A DNA stretch of 64,000 nt from a virus, in the IMG/VR virus record IMGVR_UViG_3300021425_000008, positions 62,001 to 126,000 of that record, one strand, 5' to 3'. This document shows positions 6,001 through 14,800 of this stretch, piece after piece. Numbering within the stretch: position 1 is the stretch's first letter; each line of letters begins with the position of its first letter. The position numbers were made by a program, and so were the translations under genes. The notes under the pieces were generated by a model. It was not told the origin of the DNA and did no database searches. It saw only the letters and a list, made by a program, of their open reading frames with translations.

Positions 6001-6228
6001 ATGGTTAACACTTTCACTGAGAACTTTGACATCATGGGTGATATGACCATCGATGAACTTATCTCGTTCGTTGATATCAACCCCGTGTCAGTTGTTCACT
6101 CTCCCTCTCCAAATTGTTCGGAGTCTTATGACATCACCTTCAAAACATTTGAAGACATGATGACATTTACCAGAGGATACTTTGGAGACTACAGTGATAC
6201 CGAGATCCGTGAAGTTATGGGTTGGTAA
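6001..6228 (+). CDS. 75-aa hypothetical protein
   Basis: MVNTFTENFDIMGDMTIDEL, then a central YDITFKTFEDMMTFTRGYFG and a C-terminal helix. ATGs at 5980 and 5986 are too close to the -10 box. Function unknown. Confidence 0.55.
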   Translation: MVNTFTENFDIMGDMTIDELISFVDINPVSVVHSPSPNCSESYDITFKTFEDMMTFTRGYFGDYSDTEIREVMGW

Positions 6229-6240
6229 GTAACACTCACT

Positions 6241-6274
6241 GGGGTCACAGTTGTTATCAATTAGTGACCCTACA
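6241..6274 (+). terminator. Inverted repeat after the early block
   Basis: GGGTCAC (6242-6248) and GTGACCC (6264-6270) form a perfect 7-bp stem with a 15-nt loop. No T-run follows, so it may be a rho-independent-like pause or an RNA end structure rather than a full terminator. Confidence 0.4.
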
Positions 6275-6278
6275 GTTC

Positions 6279-6308
6279 TTGACACTTAGAGGGGTTATAT
6301 GGTAGACT
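6279..6308 (+). promoter_or_regulatory. Candidate sigma70 promoter
   Basis: A perfect TTGACA at 6279-6284, 18-nt spacer, then TAGACT (4 of 6 to consensus) at 6303-6308. It would transcribe the structured leader of the 73-aa gene. Confidence 0.45.
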
Positions 6309-6488
6309 GACAGTGTATCGATTCGACAGTGTTTTTGGCGGGTCGTTGATACCGCGGGGACCGCAAAGAGCCCCCCCTTAAAAGAAATTGCGGCAACTCT
6401 AACCTACAAAGGTCCCCAAACGGCCTTAAGAAAAGCCGCCGATAAAAAAAATTTCTATATAAAAAATTCCCCCATAAAGATTTTCCAT
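6309..6488 (+). other. Structured non-coding leader
   Basis: 180 nt without a gene. It holds a direct repeat GACAGTGT (6309-6316 and 6325-6332), a GC-rich stretch, a hairpin CCGCAA/TTGCGG (6361-6366 with 6388-6393), and a second hairpin CGGC/GCCG (6421-6424 with 6435-6438), followed by A-rich sequence. Either a structured 5' leader or a small RNA is possible. Confidence 0.4.
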
Positions 6489-6710
6489 ATGGCCCCTTCA
6501 GAAGACACGAAGTTATATCACATCTACTTAAAGAACGAGTGTGTACTTCATAGTTTGTCAGAGGAGAATTTTAAGAGTAGTTGGGAGACCTTACAGAATC
6601 TGGTGGGGCTTGTGAAGACTGACTATCATTCTGAGGATCTCTCATATGAAGTAGTGGATGTACTACAGGATAGAGAGGATATCAGTAATCTGTCAGATAG
6701 TTCACACTGA
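6489..6710 (+). CDS. Conserved-type T4-like cyanophage protein
   Basis: 73 aa: KLYHIYLKNECVLHSLSEEN, then a Trp/Leu helix, then GLVKTDYHSEDLSYEVVDV. The combination of KLYHIYLK and KTDY..EDLSYE is a layout I associate with cyanophage conserved hypotheticals located just before the structural module. Function unknown. Confidence 0.65.
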   Translation: MAPSEDTKLYHIYLKNECVLHSLSEENFKSSWETLQNLVGLVKTDYHSEDLSYEVVDVLQDREDISNLSDSSH

Positions 6711-6739
6711 CAGTGAGGAATACCGAAGGTATTTCGAGA

Positions 6740-6768
6740 TTGACAGAGTACTACATAATTGGTATAAT
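6740..6768 (+). promoter_or_regulatory. Perfect consensus sigma70 promoter
   Basis: TTGACA at 6740-6745, exactly 17 nt, then TATAAT at 6763-6768. Both hexamers match the bacterial consensus fully. It lies 29 nt before the glycosyltransferase start. Confidence 0.85.
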
Positions 6769-6796
6769 AATGATTGAAATGGAGTGATTCTAATTC

Positions 6797-7573
6797 ATGG
6801 CAAAAGGTTTTACAGTAAAGGCTTCAACACCAAAAAAAGATAAAGGTCCAGAGTGGGACTACGAAGCCATTAAAGAGAGAATGAGGGGCAAAGCGATTGT
6901 CTTCTGTCTACCTGGAAGGGGATGTTCATATGCATTCATGAAGAACTTTGTACAATTGTGTTTTGACTTGGTTCAGAACCAGATGAGTATTCAGATCAGT
7001 CAGGACTACTCGTCGATGGTGAACTTCGCACGTTGTAAGTGTCTCGGCGCCAATGTATTGAGAGGGCCTGACCAGATTCCTTGGGACGGTAAGCTTCAGT
7101 ATGATTATCAGTTGTGGATTGACTCTGATATTATTTTTAACACCGAGAAGTTCTGGCAGCTGTGCGACCTAGCGTTAAACTCTGAGGGAGAAGAGAAGGA
7201 GATTGTTGCTGGTTGGTATTCGACTGAGGACGGGCGAACAACCTCTGTTGCACATTGGCTGGAAGAAGATGACTTCAGGAATAATGGTGGTGTGATGAAT
7301 CATGAGATGGTTGATGGTATTCAGAAACGTAAGAAACCCTTTACTGTTGACTACACTGGTTTTGGATGGGTGATGATTCAGAATGGTGTCTTTGAGAATA
7401 AGGCAATGAAGTATCCTTGGTTTGCACCAAAGATGCAAGTGTTTGAATCTGGTGCAGTTCAAGATATGTGTGGTGAAGACGTTTCGTTCTGTCTGGATGC
7501 AATTGACGCAGGATATAATATTTGGTGTGATCCACGGATTCGAGTTGGTCACGAGAAGACAAGAGTCATTTGA
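6797..7573 (+). CDS. GT-A type glycosyltransferase
   Basis: 258 aa. AIVFCLPGRG near the N-terminus fits the nucleotide-sugar binding strand. YDYQLWIDSDIIF (about residues 100-112) has the DSD metal/sugar-nucleotide motif of GT-A enzymes, and GEDVSFCLDAIDAGYNIWCD with a later GHEK resembles the acceptor/catalytic end. It probably transfers a sugar to phage DNA, a virion protein or host surface glycan; the acceptor is not evident. It is a single-gene unit, with a perfect promoter before it and a terminator after it. Confidence 0.65.
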   Translation: MAKGFTVKASTPKKDKGPEWDYEAIKERMRGKAIVFCLPGRGCSYAFMKNFVQLCFDLVQNQMSIQISQDYSSMVNFARCKCLGANVLRGPDQIPWDGKLQYDYQLWIDSDIIFNTEKFWQLCDLALNSEGEEKEIVAGWYSTEDGRTTSVAHWLEEDDFRNNGGVMNHEMVDGIQKRKKPFTVDYTGFGWVMIQNGVFENKAMKYPWFAPKMQVFESGAVQDMCGEDVSFCLDAIDAGYNIWCDPRIRVGHEKTRVI

Positions 7574-7579
7574 TTCTGA

Positions 7580-7610
7580 GGTGGGTTCCTTGACAGGACC
7601 CACCTTTTTT
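7580..7610 (+). terminator. Rho-independent terminator overlapping a promoter
   Basis: GGTGGGTTCCT (7580-7590) pairs with AGGACCCACC (7595-7604) around a short loop, with one bulged T, and is followed by TTTTTT (7605-7610). Confidence 0.85.
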
Positions 7611-7618
7611 AGTATGAT
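7590..7618 (+). promoter_or_regulatory. Sigma70 promoter built into the terminator
   Basis: TTGACA (7590-7595) begins in the hairpin loop. The 17-nt spacer is the 3' arm plus the T-run, and TATGAT follows at 7613-7618. It sits 24 nt before the next gene. Confidence 0.75.
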
Positions 7619-7641
7619 ATGGGGGTACAAATGAGACAGGC

Positions 7642-7929
7642 ATGACCTATCGACCAAAGAACGAGTGTGACGATTGTGGTTACACTTGGTATCCAAGAGG
7701 AAAGAATCGTTCACTGAGATGTCCACATTGTGGAAGTCGTGATATCATTCAATATGAAACTCGATACACCACTAATTGGTGGCCTCTTAAATTCTTAGTG
7801 ATTTTATTTGTGTCTTTCATTATTGGTATGAAGGCTCAAGAAGCTAAGAATGATGTTCTGACTAATGTGGCTATGATTGGTTGTCTAGGTGGTGCAGTTG
7901 GTTTCACTATTTCTTACGCAAGAGATTAA
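7642..7929 (+). CDS. Zinc-ribbon membrane protein
   Basis: 95 aa. An N-terminal rubredoxin-like zinc ribbon with CDDC (residues 9-12) and CPHC (27-30) is followed by two hydrophobic helices: WWPLKFLVILFVSFIIGM and a C-terminal VAMIGCLGGAVGFTI. The protein probably sits in the host inner membrane with the ribbon in the cytoplasm. It is coupled to the next gene (TAATG). Confidence 0.6.
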   Translation: MTYRPKNECDDCGYTWYPRGKNRSLRCPHCGSRDIIQYETRYTTNWWPLKFLVILFVSFIIGMKAQEAKNDVLTNVAMIGCLGGAVGFTISYARD

Positions 7930-8075
7930 TGGCAAAACTCAAAAAATCTTTGACTGGTCAGACGATGATCGACTCGACTCCGAAGAAGACTCGTCAGGGC
8001 ATGGGTAAACACACGAAACTTGCAGCAACTTCTGCTAATAAGAAGAAGAAGCGTTATCGTGGTCAAGGACGTTGA
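7929..8075 (+). CDS. Very basic 48-aa conserved cyanophage peptide
   Basis: MAKLKKSLTGQTMIDSTPKK then TRQGMGKHTKLAATSANKKK and RYRGQGR. About one third of residues are Lys or Arg, there are no hydrophobic core residues, and the protein is probably disordered and nucleic-acid binding. I recall closely similar peptides (SLTGQTMID.PKKTRQG) in T4-like cyanophages without a function. The ATG at 7929 overlaps the upstream stop, and the TGA overlaps the TTG start of the SET-domain gene. Confidence 0.6.
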   Translation: MAKLKKSLTGQTMIDSTPKKTRQGMGKHTKLAATSANKKKKRYRGQGR

Positions 8076-8446
8076 TCGAAGGTTATAACCTAACTGTATA
8101 CACTTATCTCGCTCCCAGTAAAGTCTGTGACGGGGTAGGTGTTTTTTCTTTGGTTGATATTCCAAGAGATACTATTATCTTCAAACCAAAGAGGTGTATT
8201 CAGATTACTGATGTGTCTCCTGAGATACAGACCTATCTCAAGAAGATGACTTATTATGATGGTAATGGGTATTGGATTGATGATGATCTACAACGATTAG
8301 GTCAACAGTATTATATCAATCATTCACATCATCCGAATGTAGCTTACGAACGTAGTACAGGACAACTGTATGCGATTCGTGATATAATTAAGGACGAAGA
8401 ACTCACTGATTATTATTTTCCAGGAGAAAGGGATTGGCTTACTTAA
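8072..8446 (+). CDS. SET-domain protein (putative lysine methyltransferase)
   Basis: 124 aa. The diagnostic SET motifs are in the right order: GVGVFSLVDIPRDTIIF (about residues 22-38), NHSHHPN (about 84-90, SET consensus NHS..PN) and AIRDIIKDEELTDYYF (about 101-116, consensus I..GEEL..DY). This is close to the minimal length for a catalytic SET domain, with no pre- or post-SET zinc region. It starts at TTG (8072) in a 4-nt overlap with the basic peptide gene. Known SET enzymes methylate protein lysines with S-adenosylmethionine; the substrate here is not known. Confidence 0.7.
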   Translation: MIEGYNLTVYTYLAPSKVCDGVGVFSLVDIPRDTIIFKPKRCIQITDVSPEIQTYLKKMTYYDGNGYWIDDDLQRLGQQYYINHSHHPNVAYERSTGQLYAIRDIIKDEELTDYYFPGERDWLT

Positions 8447-9135
8447 ATCACAGTTTACCTGATTGGTCTTGTTACATTCGTAATGAGTTCCTGTATAACC
8501 ATAAGAAGGGACATGGAGAAGTTACTAAGGCTGATGTCCATAGTGTCGCGAGTATGGAGAAACGTGTCCCTTTGTTTGAGGCGTTTTTGGAGAATGGTGT
8601 CAATTGGACACGGAGACCACTACATGCCTTCTGTTGGGACCCACAGGCCGAGATAGAACCCTTAGAGGACATCATGTACTGGGATTGCTTTAGTCCTTAT
8701 ATTGACGTACAGAGACGACATCGACTTGCTGGTCTTCAGGCACAATTGATTCGACCTGATGATAAGAAAGTATTGGGTGATTATATGTTCACCTTAGATT
8801 GGTCCTGGGAGAATAAAGGTGTACCAGACCTAAACTATTCAGAAACTCCTGAACATAAGTGTGCACACCTGTTTAAGGTTGAAACTGGTAATTATTACGC
8901 CTATCCTAATAATCGGATCATTTGGTACGATAATGCATGGACATTCAAACGTATTGATAAGAATCCTGGTTTTGAGATTGATACCACTGTCTATAGTGTA
9001 GAGAACAAGAGAAAGATGGAAACATCTGATCACTACATGTATGAGGTGACTGATCTAGAAGAACCACAAGATGATTATGATGGTTTGATTGATACTTGGA
9101 AATCACAAGAGTTTAGATACGCTGATCCGCAATAA
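8434..9135 (+). CDS. Conserved-type cyanophage hypothetical protein
   Basis: 233 aa, TTG start with AGGAGA eight bases upstream, overlapping the SET gene by 13 nt. Rich in Trp, Tyr and Asp (PDWSCYIRNEFLY, FCWDPQAEIEP, FTLDWSWENKG, RIIWYDNAWTFKR), no membrane segment. Position directly before the late structural cluster suggests a late or virion-linked role, but no family was recognised. Confidence 0.6.
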   Translation: MAYLNHSLPDWSCYIRNEFLYNHKKGHGEVTKADVHSVASMEKRVPLFEAFLENGVNWTRRPLHAFCWDPQAEIEPLEDIMYWDCFSPYIDVQRRHRLAGLQAQLIRPDDKKVLGDYMFTLDWSWENKGVPDLNYSETPEHKCAHLFKVETGNYYAYPNNRIIWYDNAWTFKRIDKNPGFEIDTTVYSVENKRKMETSDHYMYEVTDLEEPQDDYDGLIDTWKSQEFRYADPQ

Positions 9136-9138
9136 ATA
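9131..9138 (+). promoter_or_regulatory. Late promoter box AATAAATA
   Basis: Lies 14 nt before the ATG at 9152, overlapping the end of the upstream gene. Confidence 0.5.
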
Positions 9139-9151
9139 ATCAAAAAGTGTT

Positions 9152-9307
9152 ATGGACGATAAGAACTTTTTGAGAGAGATTAATCACGATCAGAAAACAC
9201 CAAAGAATCAGAAGAAAGTCCGTCAAGATGGTTTCTATGAAGCGTCTGAAGCGGACTGGAAAGACTTCTGGGAGAATGAAGATAAAACTGAAATTTTAAC
9301 TGAGTAA
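9152..9307 (+). CDS. 51-aa acidic hypothetical protein
   Basis: MDDKNFLREINHDQKTPKNQ then a C-terminal half with ASEADWKDFWENEDK. No known family. It sits between two late boxes. Confidence 0.45.
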   Translation: MDDKNFLREINHDQKTPKNQKKVRQDGFYEASEADWKDFWENEDKTEILTE

Positions 9308-9323
9308 TTTGTCGGGATACCCC

Positions 9324-9331
9324 TATAAATA
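9324..9331 (+). promoter_or_regulatory. Late promoter TATAAATA (baseplate operon)
   Basis: Exact T4 late consensus, 27 nt before the gp25 GTG start. Confidence 0.8.
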
Positions 9332-9357
9332 ACCCTAGATTGTTGTAACATAGTTAA

Positions 9358-9759
9358 GTGCCAGTCCAAAGGGTAAGTAAAGGGTTCAAGGACGTTAGTG
9401 CAACGTTCAAGATCAACCCTATGAATTTCGACCTGATTTCAATATCAAATGAGACTGCGATTGCACGTGCAATTCGTAATCTTGTATTTACGGTACCTGG
9501 CGAAAAACCATTTGAACCTAATATCGGTTCTAGGGTCACTGCTCTGTTATTTGAAAATCTGGACGTTCTAACTGCTAGTACAATTCAAAGTGAGATTGAA
9601 TCTACAATCATCAACTATGAACCTAGAGTAGAATTAGTACAGGTTAGAGTAACACCTGATTATGATAACGGAGCATTTGATTGTTACATCAAATATAATA
9701 TTGTTGGAATCGATGTTCCACAACAACAATTATCATTTGTATTACAACCGACTAGGTAA
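9358..9759 (+). CDS. 25: Baseplate wedge subunit gp25
   Basis: 133 aa, close to T4 gp25 (132 aa). The signature run is IARAIRNLVFTVPGEKPFEP then GSRV..LLFENLD and a C-terminal strand region with PRVELVQVRV. gp25 bridges the baseplate wedge to the first sheath ring in T4-like phages. The start is GTG (9358); the stop abuts the gp6 ATG. Confidence 0.9.
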   Translation: MPVQRVSKGFKDVSATFKINPMNFDLISISNETAIARAIRNLVFTVPGEKPFEPNIGSRVTALLFENLDVLTASTIQSEIESTIINYEPRVELVQVRVTPDYDNGAFDCYIKYNIVGIDVPQQQLSFVLQPTR

Positions 9760-11805
9760 ATGCCTCTAGTTAATTTCGCAAACTTAGATTTTGATCAGAT
9801 CAAGGAATCCATTAAGGATTACCTTCGTACAAACTCAAACTTCACTGACTACGATTTTGAGGGATCGAATCTAAGCACAATTATCGATACGTTAGCATAT
9901 AATACGTACATTACCTCATATAATGCCAATATGGTATCTAATGAGGTATTCATTGATAGCGCCACTCTCAGGGAGAATGTGGTGTCTCTCGCGAGGAATA
10001 TAGGATATGTACCAAGGTCTAGAAAGAGTTCAGTAGCAAATGTATCTTTCGTTGTAAATGCATCTGGTACAACAGCAGTTGCGCTGACACTAAAAGCTGG
10101 TGCTGTATTGACTTCAAGATCAACACAGTCTGATAGAAATAAAAATTATATCTTCTCAATTCCAAATGATATCACCGTTCCTGTAGAATCGGACGGTTTT
10201 GCACGTTTTAATATTGATGTATACGAAGGAACATTCTTAACTCAGACGTTTACTGTCGATACTGGTAACCCTCAACAGAAATTTATCCTTCCAAACTCTG
10301 GTATTGACACCGACACCTTGTCAGTAATCGTCAAAGATACTGAACTTTCGACAGTTTCAAGAAAATTTGAACTTTTTGACAGTCTTTTTAACGTTACTAA
10401 GGATACTAGGTGTTATTTCGTACATGAAATTTCGCAGGAGAGGTATGAATTACTGTTCGGAGATGGAATTTTTGGCGTCAAACTTGATAATAATAACTTT
10501 GTTCAGGCAACATACATTGTTTCCAACGGTTCAGCCGCCAACAATATCAATAATTTCACTTATATCGGCAATATCGTAGATAATAACGGTGCAAGTGTAA
10601 GTCAAGGAGTCTCAGTTGTCTCTACAAACGTTCCTTCTTACGGCGGAAAAGAGATCGAAAGTGTCGAATCGGTCAAAAAATACGCTCCGCAGATCTACGC
10701 ATCACAAAATAGGGCAGTCACAGCAGCAGATTATGAGGCTTTAGTCCCTCAAATCTACCCAGAAGCCGAATCTGTGTCTGCTTTTGGTGGCGAAGACTTG
10801 AATCCACCTGAATTTGGTAAGGTTTTCATCAGTATTAAGCCTTATAACGGCGTATTTTTGTCAACTGCCATCAAACAAAACCTCCAACAACACATTAAAA
10901 AGTACACTGTTGCAGGAATTAGACCCGAAATCATCGATCTTAAGTATCTTTACGTCGAAGCAGACGTTGAAGCGTATTATAATCCAAATAAAGCACCATC
11001 TGGATCGTTTGTTCAGAATGTGGTAACTCAAAATATTGCAAAATATGCAGATTCTTCAGAATTAAACCAATTTGGTGCTCGATTTAAGTATTCAAAGTTC
11101 CAAAAAGTCGTAGATAGCAGTAATGAATCGATGACATCGAACATTACGACCATCAAAATGAGAAGAGATATGCAAGCAAGGCTAAATACCTTTGCTGAAT
11201 ACGAACTTTGCTTCGGAAATCGCTTCCATGTCAAGAATCATGGCCACACTCCAGTCTATGATGGTACTTTACTTGGTTATAATATTAGATCAACTGGATT
11301 TACAGTAAGTGGAATTAGTGGAACTGTATATCTTGGTGATAGACCGACTGGAAACCTTCAAAAAGGAACAGTTTTCCTATTCAAATTAAATTCACCAACT
11401 GAACCAATTATCGTTAAGCAGAATGTTGGTACGATTGATTATATAAAGGGAGAAATAAGATTGAATCCTATTAATATTATTAGTACACAAGTAAATAAGA
11501 ACTCTCCTATTGTCGAAGTATCTGCAAATCCATTCTCAAATGACGTTATTGGTCTCCAAGATCTCTTCCTACAATTGGATGTAAATAATACAACAGTGAG
11601 TGCTGTATCTGACAACATTTCTTCTGGAAATGATGTTTCTGGTACAAATTACATCGTATCATCAAGTTACAGTGTGAATACATTGGTAAGAGGAAATCCA
11701 ATTGTCACCATTGATGTGAATTCAGAGACTGCGTCCGCAACTTCTGCTTCACAAACGGTGACACCTTCAACAACATCTTCTAACACGTTCGGCAGATCCT
11801 ACTAA
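9760..11805 (+). CDS. 6: Baseplate wedge subunit gp6
   Basis: 681 aa (T4 gp6 660 aa). The N-terminus (FDQIKESIKDYLRTNSNFTD then EGSNLSTIIDTLAYNTYI) and the ATLRENV..LARNIGYVPRS region are typical of gp6/baseplate-J-like proteins. In T4, gp6 dimers form the core ring around the baseplate hub. The Ser/Thr-rich C-terminus (from about residue 640) is low complexity. Directly follows gp25 with no gap. Confidence 0.9.
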   Translation: MPLVNFANLDFDQIKESIKDYLRTNSNFTDYDFEGSNLSTIIDTLAYNTYITSYNANMVSNEVFIDSATLRENVVSLARNIGYVPRSRKSSVANVSFVVNASGTTAVALTLKAGAVLTSRSTQSDRNKNYIFSIPNDITVPVESDGFARFNIDVYEGTFLTQTFTVDTGNPQQKFILPNSGIDTDTLSVIVKDTELSTVSRKFELFDSLFNVTKDTRCYFVHEISQERYELLFGDGIFGVKLDNNNFVQATYIVSNGSAANNINNFTYIGNIVDNNGASVSQGVSVVSTNVPSYGGKEIESVESVKKYAPQIYASQNRAVTAADYEALVPQIYPEAESVSAFGGEDLNPPEFGKVFISIKPYNGVFLSTAIKQNLQQHIKKYTVAGIRPEIIDLKYLYVEADVEAYYNPNKAPSGSFVQNVVTQNIAKYADSSELNQFGARFKYSKFQKVVDSSNESMTSNITTIKMRRDMQARLNTFAEYELCFGNRFHVKNHGHTPVYDGTLLGYNIRSTGFTVSGISGTVYLGDRPTGNLQKGTVFLFKLNSPTEPIIVKQNVGTIDYIKGEIRLNPINIISTQVNKNSPIVEVSANPFSNDVIGLQDLFLQLDVNNTTVSAVSDNISSGNDVSGTNYIVSSSYSVNTLVRGNPIVTIDVNSETASATSASQTVTPSTTSSNTFGRSY

Positions 11806-11815
11806 TTAATAAAAA

Positions 11816-14800
11816 ATGGCAGTAGATAGAGTAAAATTCCAGGAAATTGTCACCAGTCAACTTCCAAGATATATTAGAGAAGATTTTCCTCTTCTTTCGG
11901 ATTTTTTAGAGCAATATTATATTTCCCAAGAGTCTCAAAGTGGACCTGCTGATATTATTCAAAACATTGATCAATATGTTAAGGTAGAAGAGTTATTTGA
12001 TATTGTAGATAATACGACTTTATCGTCGAATCTCAGTCTGACGGCGAAAACCATCCCTGTATCGTCAACTATTGGTTTTCCTGAAAATAATGGTATCGTT
12101 CAAATTGATAATGAGGTCATATTTTACTCTGGTGTCACTCCAACCTCATTAACTGGATGTAAAAGGGGATTTAGTGGTATCACAACCTATATCACTACAG
12201 GAAATCCTGATGAATTGACTTTTAGTCAAACTGATTCCGAAACACATAGTTCAGGTGCAGAGGTAAAGAACCTTAATGTGCTGTTTTTGAAGGAATTCTT
12301 CAAAAAACTCAAAAAACAGGTCACACCAGGCTATGACGATAGAAATTTTTACGGAGATTTAAATAAAAAGAATTTTATCTACAATGCTAAGAGTTTTTAC
12401 TCTTCAAAGGGTACCGATCAATCATTTGAAATTTTATTCAGAGCATTGTATGGTGAGGATGTCGAAATCCTGAAGCCATCAGAATTTCTTTTCACACCAT
12501 CTAATGCAAACTATAAAGTTACTAAGGATTATGTTGTTGAAAAACTTCAAGGCGATCCCTTAGACTTAAAAAATCTCACTATCTTCCAAAAGAGGACAGG
12601 GGCAAGGGGTGCAGTCACGAATGTTCAGAGAATTCCCTATGCAGACTACCAATTTTATCAAATCAGCATTGATCAAGGTTTTGATTACACCAGTGACACT
12701 GCTTCAATCTATGGTGAATTCAAACCAAATCCATTAACGAAAATTCTTGAGAGTGTCAGTATTGGTGCATCTATCATCAGTGTTGATTCTACCATAGATT
12801 TCCCTGAGTTTGGAAATTTGGCTATCAAGAACGTTGATGGTCAGGAAATGTCCATTGGATACTCTGGAAAGACTTCAAACCAGTTTTTCAATTGTGATGG
12901 GATCGGTAGAAACATCGATAAGACAGAAGATGTCAAACTTGATGACTATTCTTATGCATATGTTGGAATTAATACCGATACAGAGATTCAGGTACGTTTT
13001 ACATCGACTCTGAAAGACTTTGTTCAAAATGAGAGAACAAATTACTTCAGACCTCTTGATACTATTCAGATTAAATCTCTTGGTTATGAGGCTACAACCA
13101 AAAAGAGTAATAATTGGTTCCTCAACATCAAACCAAAGTATAGAGTTGCTGAAACCACAGTCATTGATCCTCTTGCTTTTATATACCAGTTTAAATTCTA
13201 TGATACTCACTTCTTTAGTGAAGGATATGAGTTAAGGTATGAAAATCCCGATCAAAATATCTCTTTGTTGGGAACAGTCATTAGGGTTATTTCAAAAGAT
13301 ACAGTCAATGTAAGATTTTCCGTACAAGTTCCTCTTACAGGTGAATTTTACGTTGAAAATCAACTTTTGAAGGGATCTTCAACAAGATATCCTTATATCG
13401 AAGAATTTGTTGCAAACGTTCAGAATACGTATGCCAAGTTTGATGGTGAGGTGATGGTTTCATCGAACTCAATTCCAAAATTTGATAATATTTTAACGAA
13501 TACCTACAATTGTAGTGTAACCTTTTCAACATCCCTTCAAAGCACACAGGTTATAACTCTTCCGACCAACCCAACGACTTTACCTGATCATGGGTTCCAT
13601 ACAGGTGACTCTGTTTACTTCCAGTCAGCTGGTCAAGGTTTTGAGGGTGTGTCATCAGGATCTTATTTCGTAAGAAGAATCAATGAGAGTCAGATTAGTC
13701 TCTCAAGAAGTAAGGCAGACTTATTCAAAGGAACATACCTCACTTTCAATGGTAATGTCACAAATGCATCTCTGACATTACTTGAATTCTATAAGAAAAA
13801 TATCGAACCTCAGGGTATTTACAGAGAAATACTTGAACCTACTAATAATAGAATTGATAATCAATTTACAAAATCTGGTACTACTGGTATTTGGAATAAT
13901 GGTGTTGAACTGTTAAATTATAAGTCTACGAATAGTGTCTACTATGGTGACATCATTAGCTTTAATGTTACGAGAGGTGGAGAAAATTATGACATCATTA
14001 CTCCTCCTGTTGTAAAAATAACTGATGAAACAGGTGTTGGTGCAACAGCTATTGCCAACGTAATTGGAAGTCTGGAAAGACTTGACGTTACTGACCCTGG
14101 TTTGGGTTATTATGCACCACCGACCATTACGATTAAGGGTGGTAATGGTGTAGGTGCGGCTGCAAAACCAAGAATGGTTTCTATTGTTCATGAAAATCCA
14201 TTCAATGCAAATTCAAATGAAGTAAATCTTGCCACTGACGAATTATCCTTTAAAACAGATCACAAATTACTAGATGGTGAAAGTGTCATCTATCAACCAA
14301 GAGGTACAAAAGGAATCGCTGGTCTCACAACTGATTCCGAATATTTCGTATTTGTAACTGGTCAAAAAACTCTTAAACTTCATAGAAACAGAGCTGATGC
14401 TATTGTTGGTATCAATACTGTGATTCTAACTCAGTTTGGTGATGGTGTTCAATACATTACCGCATCTAAACTGAAATCCGTTGTCTCCAGTGTCGTAATC
14501 ACTAATCCTGGAACAGGTTATGAAAATAAGAAGAGAACAATCCCATCTGTTGGTGTCAATACCGTTTCAAACAGAGTTGAGATTGTAAATCATGGTTATA
14601 AAGATAGAGAAATTGTAAGATATACAAGAGATGACTCTTTACCAAGAGTTGAGGGACTATCCGAAAATAAAGATTATTATGTCTTGAAAATTAATGATGA
14701 CGAATTTGCTCTCACTGAAGTTGGTACTGATGGTAAACCAGCATCATATTACTTTGACAGAAGAATAACAATTGATTTTACTAATGCAGGTAAAGGTTCT

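Noticed and set aside
7175-7726. 183-codon open frame on the - strand
   Set aside because: Antisense to the glycosyltransferase, crosses the terminator and next promoter, and its product is Cys/His/Ser-rich without domain character. It is a shadow of the codon pattern on the + strand.
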